Positions 23,052-32,386 of a DNA stretch of 64,000 bases are shown here, one piece after another. The position numbers and the translations under genes are program-made. Source of the DNA: Algoriphagus pacificus (lineage in GTDB: Bacteria > Bacteroidota > Bacteroidia > Cytophagales > Cyclobacteriaceae); NCBI RefSeq assembly GCF_017254845.1, contig NZ_JAFKCU010000001.1:124001-188000 (forward strand). Direction: 5' to 3'. The notes below the pieces were generated by a model. That model was not told where the DNA came from. It made no database searches and saw only the letters and a list, made by a program, of their open reading frames with translations. How positions within the stretch are numbered: the stretch's first letter is position 1; each line of letters opens with the position of its first letter.

Positions 23052-24758
23052 TTATAGGTTATTTTTCTTGAGTTCGGATACTGCGAAATTTGCTGCTCTG
23101 GCTGTCAATGCCATGTAAGTCAGGGATGGATTCACACAGGATGAAGAAGTCATACAAGCCCCATCTGTCACAAAAACATTCTTTGCTCCATGGACCTGAT
23201 TGTTTCCATTCAGCACGGAAGTCTTGGGATCTCTGCCCATTCTTGCTGTACCCATTTCATGGATCCCATAACCCATTTCATGCTCGTTGTCAAAATCCAT
23301 GATATCTTGAAGACCTGCTCTTTCAAGCATTTCCTTGGCATCTTCTCGAATCACTTTGTTCATCGCCAACTCATTTTCTCCCCACTCGGCATCAATGCTT
23401 AGGGTCGGCTGACCCCACTTATCCAAGACTTCTTTATTCAAATAAACTTTGTTCTCATGGTTTGGAAGACATTCTGCAAATCCTGTAATGAAAAATTCCC
23501 AAGGCCCTGGTTTCATCAGGCTATCTTTAAATTCCCCTCCGAAATTTTCCTGATTCGATCCAGCTCCCCAGCCAGCTCTTCCTCCACTTCCTTGGAATCC
23601 AAATCCTCTTACAAAACGATCTGTTTTGGTTTGTTCATCCAGATTATAATAGCGAGGAATATAGATCCCATTCGGTCTTCTTCCCTTGTAATATTGATCA
23701 TCGAAGCCTTCCACTTTGCCCATGGCCCCAACACGATAAGTATGATCCATTAGATTATGGCCTAACTCACCACTGTCATTTCCTAGTCCATTTGGGAATC
23801 GGTCTGAAGTAGAATTCATCAGAATCTGCGTGGTGCTTAAAGTAGAAGCATTGCAGAATATAATCTTTGCTTGATATTCCAGCATCTCACTTGTTTCAGA
23901 ATCAATGATTCGTACTCCACTTGCTTTGCCAGTCGTTTCATCATAAATGATAGACTGAACGATCGAGAAAGGTCTAATTGTCAAGTTTCCGGTTGCATTC
24001 GCAGCAGGCAAAGTCACCGCATTACTACTGAAATAGGCTCCATAAGGACAGCCTCGGTCACATCGGTTTCGGAACTGACATTTGCCGCGACCATTTAATG
24101 GTTCAGTCAAATGTGCCACCCTTCCAATGATCATATTTCGACCATTGTATTCCTTTTCGATTCGCTCCTTCACATGCTTTTCCACACAATTCAATTCCAT
24201 TGGAGGAAGAAAATGGCTATCTGGCAATTGGGGCAAGCCCAAAGCCTCTCCAGAAATTCCGGCAAACTTTTCCACATGGGTGTACCATGGAGCAATGTCC
24301 TTGTATCGAATTGGCCAATCAACTCCATGACCATCTTTTAGATTTGCTTCAAAATCAAGATCAGACCAGCGGTAGCATTGCTTTCCCCAAAGTAAAGATC
24401 TGCCTCCCATCTGATGGGCTCTTACCCACAGGAAAGGTTTTACTTCTGTGTAGGGATTTTCAACATCATTCGCATGAAAATGCTCATTATTTGCCCCGAT
24501 AAATCCAGAGCGGATGCCTTTGGGATGTCTTGCTTTTTGCTCAGGTGTCAGGCTTCCTCGCAGCTCAGTGTCCCAAGGATCCAAAGTCATCGTTGGATAA
24601 TCTGTCACATGCTCTACAATCCTTCCGCGCTCAAGAACTAGCGTTTTCAGCCCATTCTCGCATAATTCTTTTGCTGCCCAGCCGCCGCTGATGCCCGACC
24701 CAATGACAATGGCGTCATAGGTCATCTCTTTTTTTGCGTCAATAATAAAATTGGCCAT
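23052..24758 (-). CDS. GMC-family FAD-dependent oxidoreductase
   Basis: A 568-residue flavoprotein of the glucose-methanol-choline family. The FAD-binding motif is VIGSGISGGWAAKEL (residues about 16-30), with E43 of LVLERG following beta-2. The region CQFRNRCDRGCPYGAYF around 230 resembles the Cys-rich segment of gluconate/fructose dehydrogenase large subunits, and the C-terminal HEMGTARMG and SSCVNPSLTYMALTARAANF form the GMC active-site and FAD-contact signatures. There is no own signal peptide, as expected if it is co-exported with subunit 3 encoded 4 nt downstream. The usual cytochrome c subunit is not in the neighbourhood, so the electron acceptor is unknown. The substrate is likely a sugar, polyol or alcohol. 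Confidence 0.9.
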   Translation of the reverse strand: MANFIIDAKKEMTYDAIVIGSGISGGWAAKELCENGLKTLVLERGRIVEHVTDYPTMTLDPWDTELRGSLTPEQKARHPKGIRSGFIGANNEHFHANDVENPYTEVKPFLWVRAHQMGGRSLLWGKQCYRWSDLDFEANLKDGHGVDWPIRYKDIAPWYTHVEKFAGISGEALGLPQLPDSHFLPPMELNCVEKHVKERIEKEYNGRNMIIGRVAHLTEPLNGRGKCQFRNRCDRGCPYGAYFSSNAVTLPAANATGNLTIRPFSIVQSIIYDETTGKASGVRIIDSETSEMLEYQAKIIFCNASTLSTTQILMNSTSDRFPNGLGNDSGELGHNLMDHTYRVGAMGKVEGFDDQYYKGRRPNGIYIPRYYNLDEQTKTDRFVRGFGFQGSGGRAGWGAGSNQENFGGEFKDSLMKPGPWEFFITGFAECLPNHENKVYLNKEVLDKWGQPTLSIDAEWGENELAMNKVIREDAKEMLERAGLQDIMDFDNEHEMGYGIHEMGTARMGRDPKTSVLNGNNQVHGAKNVFVTDGACMTSSSCVNPSLTYMALTARAANFAVSELKKNNL

Positions 24759-24898
24759 GGTTTGAGTTTAATAGGCTTGTAAGATAAACAAATCCCCAAA
24801 ATGAGCGAGGGGATTAAATCGAAACAAATGGTAGCCCATATGTTAAATTCATGGCAGTAATGCTATAGAATTTCTGCAAGAAGTCAAAACTACCTTCT

Positions 24899-26683
24899 TC
24901 AGCTCTTATAATTCACCAATAGTTGCTCTCCTTCTATTTTGAAACATGGCTTTACTCCGTCGATTTCATTTCCTGAAAACTGATTTGCTTGAAAAGTACC
25001 CAGATTAGGAGCTGATAAAACTTTATACCATTTGGAAGGATCGATAACTTCACCTTTGACAGGATAAAACTCAAAAGTCATCTCAATCGAATGCATTATC
25101 AGGCCCTCAGAAACCTGCAGCATTACGTCTTTCCTTCCAAGCTCCATTAGTAAAATTCCACCAGCTAGTTCCAAACTTCCGATACTGATATTTTGTGAAA
25201 GCCAGCCCAGATCTAGTGTTCCATTTCCAAATAACTGGATTTTTGCATTTCCACCCTGAGCCTGATCACTGAAGCTGATCTTTCCTCCCTTTCCTCCATT
25301 TAGCCCTCCATAAGCAATCAGCAAGGCATCTCCGGCAGATGCAATACCTGCAAAGGATGTCAAACCTCCTTCAGCTCCAGGAATACTTCCACCAAAATTC
25401 AAAAAAGTACCTTTTCCAGCTGTTGGAACCTTATCCTTGGGATGATCTGCCATCAGATCCGGACCATTTGGCGTAATAGCATCCTTATCTACATAAACAG
25501 CAAATTCGGTAAACCCTGGAGCGCCGCCAGAAGCTTCTGCAGGCTGATTTCTATAAGTACCATGGCCTGCAGTAGGGAAATTATCGGTAGGTAGATTTAT
25601 TGAAAAGATCGTATGACCTGCTGAGGATTTACCAGAAATCATACTTCCGTAATTGATGAAATTGGCTTTTGCTCCCGTTGGACAGCCATATTTTGCAGTA
25701 AATTCCGTATGTCCTCCACCTCCGGTTTTTTCGGTAGTTGCACCATAATTGTGATAAAAAGCATGACCCGCTGAGGCTCCTTGTTGACCCATGATGGGAG
25801 GATTATTATTGAAACTGGTAACTCCGCCATTTCCTCCCTGAACTGAAGCTGGATAGTTATGGAAATGAGCATTTCCACCATCAGCGATTCCATCAAAAGC
25901 CACATCTCCGCCATTCGCTTTGTAAAATGTCCCTCCATAATTATGGAATAAGCCATGGGCGGCATTGGATGATCCATAGAACTGGGTATTCCCACCATCA
26001 CCACCTGCGACAGTGCCACCAATATTTGTGAATTTGGCGTGAGCTGCTGTGGCATTGTCATGAAAAACAGTGTTCCCAAAAGTATCCCCATCTATGCCTA
26101 AACTTCCATAAATGATAAAGGAAGCATTTTCCGCAGTGGAATAATCACTAAAACTCACTTCACCTCCCACGGTACTTCTCTCAGTCTTTGGAGGAGCTTG
26201 CTTTCCTGTTCGCACCACAAAATTAGCTGATCCGGCTGTGGCATGATCTGCAAATCCTATGATTCCGCCTCCGTACCCATTTTCCAAAGATTCCGGTCCT
26301 GAATGATAGGTCATCTCATGCCCTCCCGCTGTGGCGTTATTTGCAAATTTTAATTGTGGGAATTTGAAATTTGCTCCAGTTCCCGCCACCACAAAACTTT
26401 GGGTGACTTTAGAATGATTGACTATCCCGTAGCCCTCGATGGTCAATGCAGGTTTGCTGGGTGTAGAACCAAAAAGAAATGTAAAAGACGGTGCTTCTGG
26501 GGTAAATTCAATCTCATCAATTTTGGCAGTTTCTAAAGTTGAAAAGGTAATGAGAGTCTTCTTTGATTTTGAAAAAATAGCTTTGGTACTTGGCACTTGC
26601 TGAGTATCCCAATTTCTTGAGTCATTCCACTCCTCTGTTTCTGCCCCATCTGTCCAAATTGCTTTACTTTCTTGATTTTTCAT
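24899..26683 (-). CDS. Repeat protein with about twelve Gly/Asn-rich beta-solenoid repeats
   Basis: 594 residues. From about residue 110 to 500 there are about twelve imperfect repeats of a 28-residue core of the form F-x4-(A/S)TA-xx-A-x-F-xNxGG-x3-GGxGG-xTx, for example FHDNATAAHAKFTNIGG, FYGSSNAAHGLFHNYGG and FDGIADGGNAHFHNYP; several carry insertions of 5-20 residues. Such repeats resemble autotransporter-passenger beta-helix repeats. The N-terminal 100 residues (WTDGAETEEWNDSRNW, then a beta-rich part) and the C-terminal 90 residues look like capping or pectate-lyase-type domains. No signal peptide, lipobox, type IX C-terminal domain or translocator is visible, and no in-frame upstream start would add one. 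It is monocistronic. Function unknown. Confidence 0.75.
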   Translation of the reverse strand: MKNQESKAIWTDGAETEEWNDSRNWDTQQVPSTKAIFSKSKKTLITFSTLETAKIDEIEFTPEAPSFTFLFGSTPSKPALTIEGYGIVNHSKVTQSFVVAGTGANFKFPQLKFANNATAGGHEMTYHSGPESLENGYGGGIIGFADHATAGSANFVVRTGKQAPPKTERSTVGGEVSFSDYSTAENASFIIYGSLGIDGDTFGNTVFHDNATAAHAKFTNIGGTVAGGDGGNTQFYGSSNAAHGLFHNYGGTFYKANGGDVAFDGIADGGNAHFHNYPASVQGGNGGVTSFNNNPPIMGQQGASAGHAFYHNYGATTEKTGGGGHTEFTAKYGCPTGAKANFINYGSMISGKSSAGHTIFSINLPTDNFPTAGHGTYRNQPAEASGGAPGFTEFAVYVDKDAITPNGPDLMADHPKDKVPTAGKGTFLNFGGSIPGAEGGLTSFAGIASAGDALLIAYGGLNGGKGGKISFSDQAQGGNAKIQLFGNGTLDLGWLSQNISIGSLELAGGILLMELGRKDVMLQVSEGLIMHSIEMTFEFYPVKGEVIDPSKWYKVLSAPNLGTFQANQFSGNEIDGVKPCFKIEGEQLLVNYKS

Positions 26684-26916
26684 GTTCGATTCTATTAAAA
26701 GTTTTGATTTTTCTAAGCTATCCTTGGCAATAGGCTAAAAATAATACCAAGTCATCTGCTTAAGTTACTAATTTATCTTTCGATTCTATTCTTCATGGAA
26801 AGATTTTGAACAGCAGAAATTCCATGGATCGGTTCAACCAAGTTTCATTTATCTCAACAGAAATCAAATTCAATTCTAGCTAAGTCTTTTCCGATCATTT
26901 CGCTTATTTTTCAGTC

Positions 26917-28206
26917 ATGAAAAAATCTGTAAGCATTCTCTGTTTTTTGATCTGTCTATCCACCCACGCTTTTGCACAAAAACTAAGTCGTGAGGAGGAA
27001 AAATTAATCGCTGAAGTAGAAAAGAACTATGCCTCCACAGTGGCTTTGTTGGAAGAGGTAACGAATATCAATTCAGGTTCCTTGAATTCAGAAGGAGTCA
27101 AAGCTGTTGCAGATGTTTTTGCCAGAGAATTTGAAAAAATCGGCTTTGAAACAGAATGGCTGGTGTTGCCTGCTGAAGTCAAGCGTTCAGGACATTTCAT
27201 TGCCAGTAGAAAAGGTAGCAAAGGAAAGAAAATCTTTATCATTGGCCACTTAGATACGGTTTTTGAAAAAGACATGCCTTTTTCTCCCTTCACTTACCTC
27301 AATGATTCCACAGCTACTGGACAAGGTGTAAATGATATGAAAGGTGGAGATGTAATGGCTTTTGCCAGTCTAAAAGCCTTGCATGATTTGGGTTATTTAA
27401 AAGATCGAACTGTAACGGTTTATTTTACGGGTGATGAGGAAAGCTCTGGTAATGAAGAATTGTCCAGAAAAGACTTTATCGCAAGAGCCAAAGAACATGA
27501 CGTTGCGCTCGGTTATGAGACAACGCAAAGCTTTGGGATTACCACTGTTGCAAGAAGAGGCAGTAGTGGCTGGCAATTGAGAACAAGTGGTAGACAATCA
27601 CATTCCAGTGGTGTATTTAGAGAATCTGTGGGATACGGTGCCATTTATGAAGCAGCGAGAATCTTGACTGAATTTCAGGAAGAATTGGCTGGAGAGCAAT
27701 ATTTGACATTCAATCCCGGCCAAATAATCGGGGGCTCGGACATATCCTATGATGCTGAAACAGGCAAAGGAGAAGCCTTGGGCAAAACCAATATTGTTGC
27801 ACGTGAGGCATTTGTAACTGGAGATTTGAGGTTTTTAGGAGAAGACCAAAAAGCTGCCGCCCGCCTAAAAATGCAAGCCATTGTAGACCGCCATTTGAAT
27901 AAAACTGATGCCGAAATCATCTTTAATGATGGACTACCCTCTATGGTTCCTACAGAAGCTAATTTAGCTTTGGCAGAAATCCTCAGCGAATTAAGTCTGG
28001 ATATGGGCTTAGGAGAAGTAAAACCAGGAGACCCAGGAAGCCGAGGTGCGGGAGATATCTCCTTTGTGGCCGACTACTTGGATTGCCTGGATGGCTTAGG
28101 TGCATCGGGTTCGGGTGCCCACGCTCCAGGAGAAACAATTAACATGAAAGAATACCCAGAATTGATCAAAAGAAGTACCTTATTTTTGTACCGTCTGACG
28201 AGGTAA
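26917..28206 (+). CDS. Exported M20-family peptidase (carboxypeptidase G2/glutamate carboxypeptidase type)
   Basis: A 429-residue zinc exopeptidase with signal peptide MKKSVSILCFLICLSTHAFA. Metal and catalytic residues: H111 and D113 in IGHLDTVF, D140 in NDMKGG, catalytic E174 and metal-binding E175 in GDEESSG, and the C-terminal His in GSGAHAPGE. The lid domain carries TSGRQSHSSGV. The family hydrolyses C-terminal glutamate or other amide bonds. It is followed 21 nt later by a GH25 lysozyme gene on the same strand; both could act on peptidoglycan or scavenged peptides in the periplasm. Confidence 0.9.
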   Translation: MKKSVSILCFLICLSTHAFAQKLSREEEKLIAEVEKNYASTVALLEEVTNINSGSLNSEGVKAVADVFAREFEKIGFETEWLVLPAEVKRSGHFIASRKGSKGKKIFIIGHLDTVFEKDMPFSPFTYLNDSTATGQGVNDMKGGDVMAFASLKALHDLGYLKDRTVTVYFTGDEESSGNEELSRKDFIARAKEHDVALGYETTQSFGITTVARRGSSGWQLRTSGRQSHSSGVFRESVGYGAIYEAARILTEFQEELAGEQYLTFNPGQIIGGSDISYDAETGKGEALGKTNIVAREAFVTGDLRFLGEDQKAAARLKMQAIVDRHLNKTDAEIIFNDGLPSMVPTEANLALAEILSELSLDMGLGEVKPGDPGSRGAGDISFVADYLDCLDGLGASGSGAHAPGETINMKEYPELIKRSTLFLYRLTR

Positions 28207-28227
28207 GTCTGATCAAATCCTACTTGA

Positions 28228-29022
28228 ATGCCACGGAAAAAGTCTAAAAAGATACCCGCAGGTCTTATTCTGCTTTTGATTCTATTGACCTCAGGTGCGG
28301 GCTATTTAATCTTCACCACTTGGAATCAGCTCCATAATACTCCCTATTATGCCAATTTGCCTGCTTCTGAACAGGAGGAATTGAAATTTGACTATGTCTT
28401 CAAAACCCAACCAGAACCAATTCTTGGGATTGACATCTCGCATTATCAGGGAAAAATTGATTGGAAAAACCTGGAGCTTCAAATTAAAGATAAGCCAGTA
28501 CAGTTCTTCGTTTTCAGAGCCACAATGGGCTACGATCAAGATAAATTGTTTCGGGAATATTGGAATGCTTTGGATACGATGAATGTGATTCGTGGGGCCT
28601 ATCATTATTACCGACCCAATGAAAACAGCACGAAACAAGCAGAAAATTTCATCAAGCGTGTGAAACTAAGTCGGGGAGATCTAAGACCTATTTTGGATAT
28701 CGAAAGACATTCTACCATTCAGTCTAAGGAAAGACTCAGAACAGGAATTCAGAATTGGCTGGAGCTGGTGGAAGCGCATTATGGTGTAAAGCCCATCATT
28801 TATACCGGCGATACTTTCAACAGACATGTTTTAGTCGGGAATGGCTTTGAAGATTATCCACTTTGGATAGCAAATTATAATCCCGTGAAACATCCCGAAA
28901 GCGATAATTGGGTGATTTGGCAGTTTTCTGAAAAAGGGAGAATGAGCGGAATCAAAGAAAATGTGGACTTGAATCTTCTTAGAGGAGGAATGGAAAGCTT
29001 GGAAACACTCCGCATTGATTGA
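28228..29022 (+). CDS. Membrane-anchored GH25 lysozyme-like muramidase
   Basis: 264 residues. A basic N-terminus and one hydrophobic segment at about 9-30 (GLILLLILLTSGAGYLIF) form a signal anchor, followed by a GH25 domain from about residue 65. Catalytic-site residues are visible as D69 in GIDISHYQG, D157 and E159 in PILDIERH, with FRATMGYDQD and YHYYRPNE between and PLWIANYNP, WQFSEKGRMSGI, VDLNL at the end. GH25 enzymes cleave between MurNAc and GlcNAc. It lies 21 nt after the M20 peptidase gene. Probably works on the cell's own wall in the periplasm, or on other bacteria if released. Confidence 0.88.
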   Translation: MPRKKSKKIPAGLILLLILLTSGAGYLIFTTWNQLHNTPYYANLPASEQEELKFDYVFKTQPEPILGIDISHYQGKIDWKNLELQIKDKPVQFFVFRATMGYDQDKLFREYWNALDTMNVIRGAYHYYRPNENSTKQAENFIKRVKLSRGDLRPILDIERHSTIQSKERLRTGIQNWLELVEAHYGVKPIIYTGDTFNRHVLVGNGFEDYPLWIANYNPVKHPESDNWVIWQFSEKGRMSGIKENVDLNLLRGGMESLETLRID

Positions 29023-29109
29023 GTAGATTACCATCAGAAGACACTTAAGATTCTTTGGAATTGGATTATAGAGCAGAAGATTTTAAATTCCTGAATAGCC
29101 CTGTTCCAA

Positions 29110-30621
29110 ATGAAAAAAAATCTTCTAGCCACTCTCTCCCTTTTCTTCACTTTTTACGCTGCCTTTAGCCAAGAGAAAAAACCCAACATTCTATTTCTGA
29201 TCGCTGATGATTGGTCTTTTCCTCATGCTGGGGTTTATGGAGATCCTTTAGTCCGCACACCGACATTTGATCGCTTGGCAGCTGAAGGTGCTTTGTTTAA
29301 CAATGCCTATACCGCTTCCCCTTCCTGCTCGCCTTCCAGAGCAGTTGTATTGTTGGGTAGATATCCGCATCAAAATGAAGCCGGAGGAAATCTTTGGTCA
29401 GAATTCCCAGCCCAATATCCTACCTATGTTGGCATGCTGGAAAAAGACGGCTATTTGACCGGCTCAACTCGCAAAGGTTGGGGACCTGGAGAATTCAAAG
29501 TCAGTGGAATGGAGCATAATCCGGCAGGTAAGAGTTTCAAAGATTTTAAAACCTTTCTTGCACAAAGGGCAAATGATGAACCTTTTACTTTTTGGTTTGG
29601 AAGTACTGATCCTCATCGGGAATATGTTCCAAATACCGGGATCCAAACTGGAATGTATCTCGAAAATGTAAGCGTACCAGGTTTCTTCCCGGATAACGAT
29701 TGTGTCAGAAATGACATTTTGGATTACTTTTTTGAAATAGAAAGATTTGACCGGGAATGCGGACAACTGCTAAAAATGCTGGAAGAAATCGGGGAGCTTG
29801 ACAATACCATTATAGTCATGACTAGTGACAATGGGATGCCTTTTCCTCGAGCAAAGGCCAATTTATATGATTATGGAACCCGCATGCCTTTAGCTATTAG
29901 ATATCCTAAGAAAATCAAAGCCGGGACTGTAATTGATGATTTTGTAAATTTTGTTGACTTCGCTCCCACTTTTGTAGAATCCGCAGGATTAGAACATCCC
30001 ACCATGAGTGGACAGTCACTTTGGCCGCTTTTTGCAGGGGAAAAGCAAAACAGAGATCAGGTTTTCCTAGAAAGAGAAAGGCATGCCAATGTGAGGAAGG
30101 GTGATTTGTCTTATCCTATGCGGGCTGTAAGAGATCATCAGTATTTGTACATCCGAAACATGATGCCTGAAAGAAATCCTGCCGGTGATTCAACGGCCCA
30201 TCAATCCGTCGGTCAATACGGAGACGTGGATAATTCCGTCACCAAGTATTTGATTATGAGTCTAAAGGGTAAAAGCCAAGCAGGAAAACCTGATTACTTC
30301 AAACTGGCTTTTGAAAAGAGGCCAGCTGAAGAGCTCTATGATGTCATAGCTGATCCCTATCAATTGAATAATCTGGCTGAAGATGAGACTTATGCTACCG
30401 TAAAAGCAAAAATGAACAGTCAACTACAAGACTGGATGGCAAAAACAGGTGACCTGAGAGCAAAAGAACCTAGATCCCTTTATTGGGACCAGGTCCGATA
30501 CACACCAACTTATCAATTTCAGGATTATGATTTTGAGCAAAGACTTCAAGAATACCGAATCAAGCCTCCCTTTGGAAAGGATTCAAGAGAGGGAATTCCT
30601 TGTTTAACAAACCTTCAATAA
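29110..30621 (+). CDS. Exported sulfatase (arylsulfatase/S1 family)
   Basis: 503 residues with a signal peptide (MKKNLLATLSLFFTFYAAFS). D33 and D34 in FLIADDW bind Ca, and the formylglycine site is C73-S-P-S-R77 followed by GRYPHQNEAGG, so it needs the formylglycine-generating enzyme. TSDNGMPFPRAK holds the late Asp-Asn metal ligands. The sulfatase fold reaches about residue 480. It probably desulfates a carbohydrate or host glycan; marine Bacteroidota use such enzymes on algal polysaccharides. It is convergent, with only 3 nt separation, with a second, different sulfatase. No SusC/SusD pair is nearby, so it is not in a classical polysaccharide utilisation locus. Confidence 0.92.
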   Translation: MKKNLLATLSLFFTFYAAFSQEKKPNILFLIADDWSFPHAGVYGDPLVRTPTFDRLAAEGALFNNAYTASPSCSPSRAVVLLGRYPHQNEAGGNLWSEFPAQYPTYVGMLEKDGYLTGSTRKGWGPGEFKVSGMEHNPAGKSFKDFKTFLAQRANDEPFTFWFGSTDPHREYVPNTGIQTGMYLENVSVPGFFPDNDCVRNDILDYFFEIERFDRECGQLLKMLEEIGELDNTIIVMTSDNGMPFPRAKANLYDYGTRMPLAIRYPKKIKAGTVIDDFVNFVDFAPTFVESAGLEHPTMSGQSLWPLFAGEKQNRDQVFLERERHANVRKGDLSYPMRAVRDHQYLYIRNMMPERNPAGDSTAHQSVGQYGDVDNSVTKYLIMSLKGKSQAGKPDYFKLAFEKRPAEELYDVIADPYQLNNLAEDETYATVKAKMNSQLQDWMAKTGDLRAKEPRSLYWDQVRYTPTYQFQDYDFEQRLQEYRIKPPFGKDSREGIPCLTNLQ

Positions 30622-30624
30622 TTC

Positions 30625-32289
30625 CTATTCCTCCACTTCCTCCACTTTTAAAACAATGGCCTTTTCACTTGGCTCATATCCAATTCTATGAGCCAAAACG
30701 TACAAGGAATCTCCAGCTGCTGCCTCAAATGGCTCTTGGTAGACAGACCATACGTCTTTAGAAGATTTTTTATAACCGATAGAAGCGCTAGGTGTGCCGG
30801 ATCCCAAGGCTACCAAACCATCTTCAAACAGCACAATAGGTTCTTCAGTGACCGGAGCAGTATCTTTTCCACCCCACCATTCTTTGACCATTTCCATTTC
30901 AGGTTTAGCACCCAGATCCCCATAATAGTTTATCCAATCCAAATGTGCTTTTCTCATTTCCTCCAACTTCGCATCATATTCAGGGTTTCCAACCAGATTA
31001 TTGAATTCCCAGGGATCAACTTGGGTATCGTATAATTCTTCTTTTGGCTTTGTCTCATCAAACCAGCGCTCTTGATCAGGAGTAAGTTGCCCTTGTTCAT
31101 GGAGCTCAAGTAAATGAACCATAAGTGGATTATTTAATCGATACCTGATGTTTTGATAGTTTGGCTGGTTGATCATGTAATTTCGGATATACTTATAGCG
31201 CCCATCACTTACTGCTCTCACCCGATCTACCTCTGAATCCATCCTATCCCGGGCAGCATAGACATATTTTCTAGGTGCTGATTTCTGAGGCCCCAAAAAA
31301 GGCTGACCTTGCATGGATGGAGGAATTTTGATCCCTGCCAATGAAAGTACCGTGGGAGCAAAATCAACAAAACTCACCAATTCGTCAGTTACAGATCCAG
31401 GTTCTAAAAAAGGAGCTTTGATTAAAAGCGGAATTTTTAACCCTCTATCATACAATTCTCTTTTGAAATAAGGCATCCCATCACCATGGTCTGAATAGTA
31501 AAAGATAATTGTGTTTTCATACAATCCGGCATCTTTCAGTTCCTGAATAATCTCTCCTACCTGGGTATCCATGCGCATCACATTTGTAATGAATCGCGCC
31601 ATGGTATGTCTGGAAATGGAATCGTCAGGATAAACAGGAGGAACAGTTACATCAGCCGGATCTACCAACAAAGGTTCATCTGCTCTTGCCCAAACTTGTG
31701 ACTCATGCGAAATCGTCAAGTTAAAAATGGAAAAGAAAGGTTGATTGGGATCAGGTCGATTTTTCCAGTGAGCATTGTTACTGCTCTCATCCCACATAGT
31801 TTTTGGTGCTACGAATTGGTAATCTTGCTTTGAATTGTTGGTAGTATAATACCCAATCATCCTTAAATATTCAGGAAAACCTTTCATTCCGTCCGGCAGA
31901 ACAGTCGAATAAGATTTGAACCCTTCTGGATAAGCATCCAGTGCGTTGGCAGACATTCCCAATGTCCGCATATTATGTGCACCTATGGAAGTTTGATAGG
32001 CTCCTGTGATAATGGCAGCCCTACTCGGAGCGCAAACTCCTGCAGTGGAAAAAGCATTGGTATATTTTAAACTTTCGGTAGCAAACTGATCCAAAACGGG
32101 AGTTTTACCTCCAGTACCACCATAAGCTCCCAAATGCTCTGGAGACATATCTTCATTCACAATCCAAACGATGTTTGGATGGGTAGGATAATCTATCTCC
32201 ATTTTTTGCTCCTCTGGCTCAGAACAAGAGAAAAATAAATAGCATAAAGCGAGAACTAAACTATTGATGCGCAAGGATGAAATTTTCAT
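30625..32289 (-). CDS. Sulfatase lipoprotein with C-terminal extra domain
   Basis: 554 residues. The N-terminus ends LCYLFFSC with a lipobox, so the enzyme is membrane-anchored. NIVWIVNEDMSPEHLGAYGG supplies the first metal ligands, with Glu-Asp in place of Asp-Asp; the formylglycine site is C86-A-P-S-R90 and YYSDHGDG supplies the late metal ligands. After about residue 480 there is an additional beta-rich stretch of about 70 residues. It is related to heparan N-sulfatase-type and other S1 sulfatases. It is separated by 3 nt from the convergent sulfatase and divergent from the transporter gene at 32387, from which it is separated by about 100 nt of presumably shared promoter region. Confidence 0.9.
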   Translation of the reverse strand: MKISSLRINSLVLALCYLFFSCSEPEEQKMEIDYPTHPNIVWIVNEDMSPEHLGAYGGTGGKTPVLDQFATESLKYTNAFSTAGVCAPSRAAIITGAYQTSIGAHNMRTLGMSANALDAYPEGFKSYSTVLPDGMKGFPEYLRMIGYYTTNNSKQDYQFVAPKTMWDESSNNAHWKNRPDPNQPFFSIFNLTISHESQVWARADEPLLVDPADVTVPPVYPDDSISRHTMARFITNVMRMDTQVGEIIQELKDAGLYENTIIFYYSDHGDGMPYFKRELYDRGLKIPLLIKAPFLEPGSVTDELVSFVDFAPTVLSLAGIKIPPSMQGQPFLGPQKSAPRKYVYAARDRMDSEVDRVRAVSDGRYKYIRNYMINQPNYQNIRYRLNNPLMVHLLELHEQGQLTPDQERWFDETKPKEELYDTQVDPWEFNNLVGNPEYDAKLEEMRKAHLDWINYYGDLGAKPEMEMVKEWWGGKDTAPVTEEPIVLFEDGLVALGSGTPSASIGYKKSSKDVWSVYQEPFEAAAGDSLYVLAHRIGYEPSEKAIVLKVEEVEE

Positions 32290-32386
32290 AGTTTTCTTTC
32301 AAAATGGGAAAAGTTAATTTAGGCTTTTTACCAGAAATATTCATCCCCCATACAGATAAATTCCAACAATTCTTAAATTGGATTAT

